From the NCBI RefSeq assembly GCF_003576645.1, contig NC_044918.1, positions 18,360,121 to 18,424,120 on the forward strand: 64,000 nt of DNA, in the 5' to 3' direction. The notes under the pieces were generated by a model, which searched no databases, was not told the DNA's origin, and saw nothing but the letters and a program-made list of their open reading frames with translations. A program made the position numbers and the translations under genes. This DNA comes from Ipomoea triloba. Taxonomy: Eukaryota; Streptophyta; Magnoliopsida; Solanales; Convolvulaceae. Shown one piece after another: positions 56,429-64,000 of the stretch. Within the stretch, counting starts at the first letter, position 1. Every line of letters starts with the position of its first letter.

Positions 56429-57136
56429 TGATAGCGTAAATGTAAACGGGTCTACGATTACGCTACGAATACGTGTGTTACGTGTGGTGAAGGATGTCGC
56501 TTGGCCGGTCAATCGGTCGGTCTACCGGTTAACGACTGAGCGGTAAGAAGCTATGTCGCTCTACGGGTGACGAACAGTAACAAGGAGAGAACAAGAGAGA
56601 CGAATGAGCAAATCACAAGTGTATTAGTGTAGTACTGATGAGTCCTCCTAGTGAGGGGAATGGCCCCTATATTTATACAAAGTGGATTTACTATGCACAT
56701 GGTGTCTGATATGCAAGTGGAGGGCATATTTGCATGGGCTGAATAGTCACTCCGCAAAATGCGCATTGGTTTGCTCGAAGTGGTTGAGTTACTCGAGGTG
56801 AAGAAAACACGGATCCCTTGTTCCTGAAAAGTTGTCGGTCGTCACATCAAGCTATTGTTGCGCTCGTGAGCCTCCAATCTACAAGGTGTGTTGCTTCCAA
56901 TCATGCGGCCGGACCGGTTGGGTGACCGTCTACGGACCGGTGGAGTGACCGTCGACGGACCGATTGGGTGACCGTTGACGGACAGGTGATTTACGGACCG
57001 ACTAGTACATGTGCATGTTGCTTCCGATCATGCGGTTGGGTGACCGTCGAGGGTGACCGTCGACGGACCGATTGGGTGACCGTTGACGTACAGGTGATTT
57101 ACGGACCGACTAGTACATGTGCATATTTACCCATCA
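56429..57136. mobile_element. Solo LTR with 5-bp target duplication
   Basis: 708 bp from TGATAGCGTAAATG to TTTACCCATCA, with inverted TGAT/ATCA ends. CATAT flanks it on both sides (56424-56428 and 57137-57141). No internal region is present, so it formed by LTR-LTR recombination. The 3' third has tandem words GTGACCGTCGACGGACCG and GGTGATTTACGGACCGACTA. A TATA-like CTATATTTATAC lies near 56665. It sits inside a CATA-type microsatellite. Confidence 0.85.
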
Positions 57137-57153
57137 CATATATACATATACAT

Positions 57154-57194
<41 letters not shown>

Positions 57195-57208
57195 CATACA
57201 TACATACA

Positions 57209-57244
<36 letters not shown>

Positions 57245-57302
57245 TACATACATACATACATACATATATATATACATACATATATATATACATACATACA
57301 TA
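57137..57302. repeat. (CA)n, (TA)n and (CATA)n microsatellites
   Basis: Compound simple repeats right of the solo LTR: (AC)n about 57155-57174, then TA and ACAT tracts to 57300. Open frames here are repeat translations. Confidence 0.9.
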
Positions 57303-57443
57303 TGTCGGTTACAGTAACGAAAAATATACATTTCAACCCCCCTTAGATTCATACTTCTTATGTGAGATTTTTTTTTTTTACAATTTAATTGCGGCATCTT
57401 ACCAGAGCCTATGTCGGTTACAGTAACGAAAAATATACATTTT
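57301..57443. repeat. 33-bp direct repeat
   Basis: TATGTCGGTTACAGTAACG followed by AAAAATATACATTT occurs at 57301 and 57411, with 77 bp between. Possibly a duplication flanking an insertion. Confidence 0.8.
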
Positions 57444-58359
57444 ATTAAAATAAAATAAAAATTTCTTACCTCAGAGGCTTAGCATAGACATCAGTGTGGG
57501 CTTTCAAATCCCACTGAAAACATGTATGTGGGAAATGAAACTTTATTACACAATAGGGAGACTCATTCCTTATTACTCCAGATCACGACTTCTTCCCCCC
57601 AAATGTCAGCATCTCCATCCTTCTATCACATGAGCATTCTTTCAAGCTCTTCCTTGGCTCTTTTTTGGCGAATCCTTCTCTCCTACTCCTGCTTAATTAT
57701 TTTGTTAAAATTCCCATGTAAATCAAATTCTGTAATTGAAATTCTCATAATAAAAATTGAATTCATATTTCATTTCTTATTATTCATTTCTTATAGAATT
57801 ACAATAGTTTTCCTTCCTATTTTTCCCTTCGCAACCAAACTCTCCAGTAAGGAAAGAAAAAAAAAAATTAGATGCCACATGAGCAACTCAACTAGTGACA
57901 GAGATAAAAATTTTCACAAAAGACTTATTTGATCTCACCAACCACAGCGTGAAGCAACCTCTTAATTAAATGATGCCTGCTTGGGATTGACGATTTCAAC
58001 TTTTGTCACACAGAAAGAAAAATTAGAAATTGTTTGATATAGTTTGATTATATAACTTAATTAGTTAATGTTATTATATGAACCCAATTTGTATCCGGTA
58101 ATTGATACAAGTGTCTCAAAGGTCAAAATGAAACTTGCCCACACAAGATGAGCTTGCCCCGGGATCACCTTTGCCTTCCAAGGTCTGCTTTTGAAAATTT
58201 TAGATAATATAAAATAAATATTTAATACATAAAGTACGACATCAAACACCAATAGAAACCATTATTATTAATATTAATACGCTCATGACAAATCCAACCC
58301 CTTCTAATTCATATTCATAATAATAATAATAATAATGACAATAATTATGCATTTTATTT
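57444..58359. other. Spacer and 3' flank of GA3ox copy F
   Basis: No gene. From about 58065 the sequence resembles the 3' flank of the other copies (TTGTATCCGGTAATTGATAC, ACACAAGATGAGCTTGCCCC), less similar than among A to E. Confidence 0.6.
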
Positions 58360-59867
58360 CTAGGCTTCCACAGCTTCCTCCACTTCGCTCCCGAGTGGTG
58401 CCTCATTACCATTGGTTTCTTCAGCAGCTGAATTGAAACGAATCAACTCCAAGGACTTGAAAAAGTGCACATCCTTAACAGCAAGGTACTCCTTCCATGA
58501 TATGGTCCGAAACACGGGAAAATCACCGTCTTTGATCAATTTAAGTGGCGGTAAAATCTTGACATCCATATTTGGGCCATAGAAATAAGCAATGGAGATG
58601 CGGTGATAGTCCCTGCTCACAATGGCCCGATGTAACAAGCTTTTGAACTGTCCATTAGAGGCTATCTCCGTCAGGTCGCCGGCGTTGATGACGATTGCGT
58701 CGGGAATGGGCTCGATGTTGACCCAATCGAGATCGGGCCTGTACACTTGGAGGCCTTGAGTAGTGCCGCTTTGGTATAGTAAAGTTATAAGGGATGAGTC
58801 CGTGTGTGGGGCCAAGCCCATTGCGCGGTTTGGGTCTGGGCATTTTGGGTACGAGTTAATCTGTAGGACTGATGCAGTTGATTCGGGGAGCCCATCGGGC
58901 TTAAACCATTCCATATCTTCACCAGATAGGCCCAATGATTTAAAGAGTAAACCAACAATCTTTTCAGACAAGGCCTTCATTTGTTCTTGATAATTCCCAA
59001 TCACATCGCTGAAACGAACAAATTAATCAACAATGTAAATATCATCATTTCAGCATATATATATCTAAAAACATAATAACTGTGGATGAAGGTTATACCC
59101 TTCATTTATGTCCGTTTTTTTTCGTTTTAAGTTTTTTTTGTACATTATGCTATAAAAGTTATACCTTACAATATATTAGACAAACATATCATTACCGTTA
59201 TAACTTCTATTATTTTTTCCATTATTGTTATCATGCACATACATCCACTATATATTTTCTAATTTTCTTCAATAATAATAATATATATACATTATATATT
59301 GTACTTATATGTTAGTTATTTCCTATAATATAAATATACATTATTATTAATTTAAATATCTAAAATCTAAATAAAAGTAATAATAATATATACACATTTA
59401 TTTATTAGTTTTTAGATAGATATATACCAGAAATGGACATAATCTTGAGGCCAAACCCGGCGTGCATGCTCCAATGGCGGCGATCCCACGACGGTGAATC
59501 CTTCACCCCACATTCGACTGTTAAAGTTGCGCGAACTGGGGACGATGCCGTATCCGGTGTTACTGTCGGGCGAGCGCAGAGCGCGGCGCTTCTGCTCCGC
59601 CTCCAACTCAAAGAAGCGCCGCATCTGCTGCTCCATTTGGGCAAGAAGCGCCAATGGAACGCCGTGGTTCAGAAGCTGAAAAAAGCCCCAACTCTCAAAA
59701 GCCGCTTTCATTTGCTCCACGGCTTGCGGGTCGTTAAGATCGATGACGGGAATGGATTTGGGGGTCAGAGAAGTGTTGATGGCGGTGTCGACCCAGATGT
59801 GGGAGCCGGGAAGTTGGTCGGCGTTGTTGAAATCCATAGGGGTGATCCCATCGGTCGCTCCGGCCAT
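58360..59867 (-). CDS. GA3ox-like 2-oxoglutarate dioxygenase, copy F (intact, most divergent)
   Basis: Exons 59867-59428 and 59008-58360, intron 419 bp; VHFC-DVIGNYQ joins in frame, giving 362 aa. ATG 59867 (MAGATDGITPMDF) is chosen because upstream codons belong to the 5' UTR, and a TATA box lies about 95 bp away. The motifs are the cleanest GA3ox set in the window: LLNHGVPLALL, GYGIVPSS, MWGEGFTVVGSP, ARRVWPQDY, H215 and D217 (APHTDSS), GLQVYRPDL, NAGDLTEIASNGQF, H273 (LLHRAIVS) and R283-I-S285, then ISWKEYL. The enzyme would activate gibberellins in the cytosol. It differs from A to E throughout exon 1 and by KPDGLPEST in exon 2, so it probably represents the older lineage. Substrate preference cannot be told from sequence. 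Confidence 0.93.
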
Positions 59868-59959
59868 GGTTGAAAGCAGAGAAAAAGTTGGCGGAGGGAT
59901 TATATTGAGGCCGGAAATAGGGCAAGTTGAATTGTTGCAATACATCACTTGCATGCCAC

Positions 59960-59968
59960 TATTTATAA
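59960..59968 (-). promoter_or_regulatory. TATA box of GA3ox copy F
   Basis: Minus-strand TATAAATAG, about 95 bp upstream of the ATG. It fits a 5' UTR of about 65 nt. Confidence 0.65.
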
Positions 59969-59999
59969 AGACTTTGAAATATGTTAAACAATTTTATTT

Positions 60000-61011
60000 T
60001 ATTTTCCAATTAGGTTATTAAATTTCGTTTTCAAATAAATATATTTTTTAAATTATATATTGTCCGTTTCATGAGATTTTTCTCGTTCTTTCCGTTGCGT
60101 TCTTAAATTTTCTTTTCCAAATAAAGATACTATTTTCCGTTACCCTAAATTCCGCCCTTAAAATACCGATACGTTTTAAAGTTATGTTCTTAATATTTGT
60201 TTTTAAATAAAGATATATCTCAAATTATATATTGTACCAACCACGAGATTTTTCTCATTCTTTCAGTTACATACATTCTTAAATTTCATTTTTCATTTCA
60301 AATAAAAGATACTATTTTCAATTACGTTCTTCAATTTCGCTTTTCAAATAAGGATACTTTATTCGGTTACGTTTTTAAATTTTATCTTTTCAAATAAATA
60401 TATTTCTTAAATTATATGCTGTCCCACTCACGATATTTTTATAATTCTTATCGTTACGTTCTTAAATTTTATTTTCTTTTTCAAATAAAGATACTACTTT
60501 TAGTTACGTCTTTAAAATTCAATTTTTAAATAAGGATACTTTTTTAAGTTATGTTCTTAAATTTTGTTTTTCAAATAAAGATATTTCTTAAATTATATAT
60601 TGTCCCACCAATGAAATTTTTTCATTCTTTCAGTTACTTTTTTAAATTGTGTTTCAAATAAAGATATTTTTTCAGTTACGCTCTTAATTTTATTTTCAAA
60701 TAGAGATATTTTTTAAAATTATATATTATCCCTCCCACAATATTTTTTACATTCATAAATTGCATTTTTCGAATAAACATACTATTTTCACTTACGCTCT
60801 TAAATTTCATTTTTCAAATAAGAATACTTTTTAGAGTTATTTTCTTAAAATTCGTTTTTCGAATAAAGAGATTATTTTCAATTATGTTCTTCAATTTCAT
60901 TTCTCAAACAAGGATACTTTATAAAGTTACGTTTTTAACTTTTGTTTTTCAAATGAAGATATTGTTTAAATTATATATTTTCTATCCCATATCAATCTTT
61001 TAGTTACATTC
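60000..61011. repeat. AT-rich minisatellite, block F
   Basis: Long mixed array of 45- and 88-bp units starting about 35 bp beyond the TATA box of copy F and ending TTACATTCTTA at the MITE. This is the most degenerate array, in line with the age of the block. Confidence 0.85.
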
Positions 61012-61014
61012 TTA

Positions 61015-61442
61015 CATGGCGTTTGGTTGGGATGAGTGAATTATGGAGGAAAAAAATTGTAATTCGGTAGGAAAGAATAAGGTGAGAATAAAGTAGAAAA
61101 AATGAATTACATTGTTTAATTGGTAGGAACGAATAATTGACATAAAGACTAAAATGTCTTTTGTAATAACAATAACAACAACAATAATAATAATAATAAT
61201 AATAAAAGAATAATAGTTAAATAAGCCATCCAACTACACAGTACACTGCAATTGGACCATCGAATTTTAAAAAATTTGCAATTAGGTCATTGAATAATAC
61301 AAATTCATGCAATTCAACTTAAAATGACATGTTGACCTGATAATATACTAATGCCGAGTTTACCGATTTGAAAAAAAAAATTATTTTTTACATTTTTATT
61401 TTAATAAATTTAAATAAATTAATTATTAATTTTTTTTTTAAA

Positions 61443-61473
<31 letters not shown>

Positions 61474-62190
61474 CAAGCACATCCCCTCTCATTCTTTGCC
61501 GTTCCAAGTTCCCCCACCTTTTCCAAGGTTCTATTTCCAAAATCCAACCCTTTCTAGTAAATTAATTAGTTATTAATGTAATTGTTTTGGGTTTCAAAGT
61601 TTCAATCTTTTGCTGAGGTTAAGGTTCGAGGTAAATAAGAGCCACACGTGAGAATGAACATAGGCACAGATTTTCCAAATTCTTGTCTCCAGTCTCTTCG
61701 TCTCCGGCCGGGAGAAGTAGGTAGGGGTGGGCTTGTTTGTTTGTTTGTTTTTTTTTAATAACTAAAATAATTATTTTATTTAAATTCTTTAAAATAATTT
61801 TTTTTTAATTCGGTAACTTACACGTAAGCATATTACAAGGTCAACAAGTCATTTAATGTTGAATTGCATGAATTTTGTGTTCATCGAAGACCTAATCACA
61901 ATTTTTTTGAGTTTGATGACCCAATTGCAGTTTGCTGTATAATTGGATGACCTGTTTGACCCTTATTCTTACTAATAATGATAATAACTAAGGGCAAAAA
62001 AGTCATTTTCATATCTTTTTTTCTTTCCATGCTATGTCGAATTGGAATCATGATTGAAATTCATAGGGGAGCATGAATTCCAATTCAACAAATAGAGAGA
62101 ATTGCAATTCTTTCTAACCAAATACTGTAATTTGGAGCTCAAAGAATTGTGTTATAATTGAATTTCAATTACACCCAACCAAACACCCCA
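61015..62190. mobile_element. PIF/Harbinger-like MITE, complete copy
   Basis: 1,176 bp, left end CATGGCGTTTGGTTGGG, right end CCCAACCAAACACCCCA, flanked by TTA (61012-61014 and 62191-62193). The right flank resumes the minisatellite unit (AAATTTCATTTTTC) interrupted on the left. The interior has an (AAT)n run, an AAG run and the captured host fragment at 61488-61560. No transposase. Confidence 0.8.
61488..61560 (+). pseudogene. Captured host-gene fragment in a MITE (second copy)
   Basis: CTCTCATTCTTTGCCGTTCC, CACCTTTTCCAAGGTTC and CCAACCCTTTCTAG match 46985-47056. The shared piece shows the capture happened before the blocks split. Confidence 0.45.
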
Positions 62191-62193
62191 TTA

Positions 62194-64000
62194 AATTTCA
62201 TTTTTCAAATAAAGATATTTTCTTAAGCTATGCTCTTAAATTTTTTTTTTCAAATAAAAATATTTCTTAAATTATATATTATCCCTCCTACAAGATTTTT
62301 CACATTCTTTTAGTTTTTTTTTTTTTTTTGAATACAACTGACCCTATTACATTGTAGTATCTGTTCATCTATACTTTTCTCAACCTGTTGAGGCACAAAG
62401 AGTCAATTTCGATATTTCCTCCACTGAGGCTCGACCTCATGACCTTTCATTTGAGAGAGGCCACTACATGCCATTTAGTTACGTTCTTAAATTTCACTTT
62501 TCGAATAAAGATACTATTTACAGTTACGCTCTTAAATTTAATTTTTCAAATAAGGATACTTTTTATGTTACGTTCTTAACTTTTATTTTTCAAGTAAAAA
62601 TATTGCTTAAATTATATATTGTCTACCCCACGAGATTTTTTCAACCTCTTAGTTACATTCTTAAATTTCGTTTTTCAAATAAAGAAACTTTTTTCAATTA
62701 CATTCTTAATTTTTTTTTCAAATAAAGATATTTCTCAAATTATATATTGTACCTCCCACGGGATTTTTCTCATTGTTTTAGTTACGTTCTTAAATTTCAT
62801 TTTTCAAACAAATATACTTTTTTGAGTTACATTTTTAAATTTTGTTGTTCAAATAAATATATATCTCAAATTATAAATTGTCCCTCCCACAAGAATTTTC
62901 TCATTCTTTCAGTTACGTTCTTAAAATTTCATTTTTTTCAAATAAAGATGCTCTTTTTAGTTGCGTTTTTAAATTACATTTTTCAAATAAGGATATTTTT
63001 TCAGTTATGTTCTTATTTATTTAAATAAAAAAATTATTAATTATATATTATCTCTCCAACGAGATATTTCACATTCTTTTAGTTACTTTACGTTCTTAAC
63101 TTTTGTTTTTCGAATAAAGATATTATTTCCAGTTACGTTCTTAAATTTCGCTTTTCAAATAAGGATACTTTTTGAGTTACATTCTTAAATTTTATTTTTC
63201 AAATAAAGATATTTCTCAAATTATATATATTGTACCTCCCACTAGATATTTCTCATTTTTTCAGTTACATTCTTAATTTTTTTTCAAATAAAGATATTTC
63301 TCAATTTATATATTGTCCCTCCCAATAGATATTTCTCATTCATTCAGTTACATTCATCCATTTCGTTTTCCAAATAAAGATACTTTTTTTTTTCTAGTTA
63401 CATTCTTAAATTTTATTTTTTAAATAAAGATATTTCTCAAATTATATATTTTTCATCCCACGAGAACTTTCTCATTCTTTTAGTTACGTTTTTAAATTGC
63501 GTTTCTCAAATAAAGATACTTCTTTTAGTTATTTTTTATTTTAAAATAAAGATACTTTTTAAACTTACTATTTTAAAAAAAATGCTTCTTAATCTTTCAT
63601 AATTTTTCTCCTCCTAAATTCCATTCATGATATGACTTATAATCATTAGGTTGCATGAATTGACTTATCCCATCAACTTTTAATGAAAAAGTAAAGTAAC
63701 TAATCAAACAGTGTCATGCTATGAGAAAAATTATGAACAAATGGAGTGAATTGCAATTCTCTTCAATCAAATACCGTAATTTGGGGCTTAAATAATTGTG
63801 TTGTAATTAAATTTCAATTACACCCAACCAAACACCCATTGAATTTCGTTTTTCAAATAATGATTTTTTTTAGTTACATTCTTATTTTTTTTTAAATAAA
63901 GATATTTCTTAAATTATATATTATTCCTCCCACGAGATATTTCTCATTCTTTTAGTTACGCTACATTCTTAAATTTTGTTTTTTAAATAAAGATACTATT
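62194..64000. repeat. AT-rich minisatellite array to the window edge
   Basis: Continuous 45- and 88-bp units, interrupted by a SINE and, at about 63600-63838, by a dispersed repeat plus the right end of another PIF-like MITE (CACCCAACCAAACACCC). It may lead to another GA3ox block outside the window. Confidence 0.85.
62318..62475 (-). mobile_element. tRNA-derived SINE with poly(A), nearly complete
   Basis: T-tract of about 17, tail CCTATTACATTGTAGTATCTG (first 20 bases shared with other copies), GTTGAGGCACAAAGAGTC, then GAGGCTCGACCTCATGACC and head GCCACTACATGCC. It lies in the array and shows the SINE has a poly(A) 3' end. Confidence 0.7.

Larger units (their letters stand above)
53725..57079. 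repeat. 1,677-bp direct repeat, probable assembly artefact (right pair)
   Basis: 53725-55401 equals 55403-57079 at a constant offset of 1,678. The first copy stops abruptly at an N within the word GATTGGGTGA, and the second continues through it. Both start with 13 G. The pattern mirrors the left pair. Confidence 0.85.

Noticed and set aside
54558..57397. Open frames made of Tyr/Ile/Thr/His repeats
   Set aside because: Translations of TATG/CATA microsatellites, present on both strands.

Overview
The window is nuclear DNA of a flowering plant, probably a eudicot. The genes have short GT-AG introns, the intergenic DNA is AT-rich, and LINE, SINE, MITE and LTR-derived repeats are dense. The gene content is plant-specific: gibberellin dioxygenases, a MADS box and ferredoxin-thioredoxin reductase. 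I cannot name the species; an asterid is only a guess.

The core is a dispersed tandem array of gibberellin 3-oxidase (GA3ox)-like 2-oxoglutarate/Fe(II) dioxygenase genes, all on the minus strand. The copies are A (10.4-11.6 kb), B (18.5-19.9 kb), D (29.2-30.6 kb), E (44.2-45.5 kb) and F (58.4-59.9 kb), plus an inverted exon-2 scrap (C, 28.5-28.7 kb). Each full copy has two exons, and the single intron falls in the Cys codon of the F-C-x-V motif, as in known GA3ox genes. D and F look intact. A is open but changed at two conserved motifs and at the C-terminus. B has a nonsense codon. E has lost the Ser of the RxS co-substrate motif. Next to each gene, on the promoter side, lies an AT-rich minisatellite (unit about 45 bp, with a longer variant of about 88 bp). 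Beyond it is the same PIF/Harbinger-like MITE inserted at the same array position. The block gene-minisatellite-MITE therefore duplicated as a unit. One block (25.6-28.5 kb) has lost its gene.

Left flank (0-9.2 kb): a MADS-box relic at the edge, an FTR catalytic-chain processed pseudogene with poly(A), a GA2ox exon relic, and a three-level nest (MITE containing a decayed LINE containing another MITE made of serial hairpins). Between blocks A and B: a 528-bp MULE-type foldback, a higher-order repeat of 22-23-bp units folded on itself, and SINE pieces. Between B and D: a 2.8-kb element with LTRs in inverted orientation and a minisatellite core. Between D and E: repeats, an RPA1-like multi-exon pseudogene, a retroposed sequence with a clear target-site duplication, and an unidentified gene with several small exons. 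Between E and F: microsatellites, a TIR element, a solo LTR, and what looks like an assembly error. Three single Ns at poly-G runs separate indel-free 1.48-kb and 1.66-kb repeats, so about 3.15 kb is probably duplicated falsely.

If expressed, the GA3ox-like enzymes would convert precursor gibberellins (GA9, GA20) to bioactive forms (GA4, GA1) in the cytosol. The GA2ox relic belongs to the opposing, catabolic branch. The window reads as a birth-and-death gene cluster shaped by repeats.
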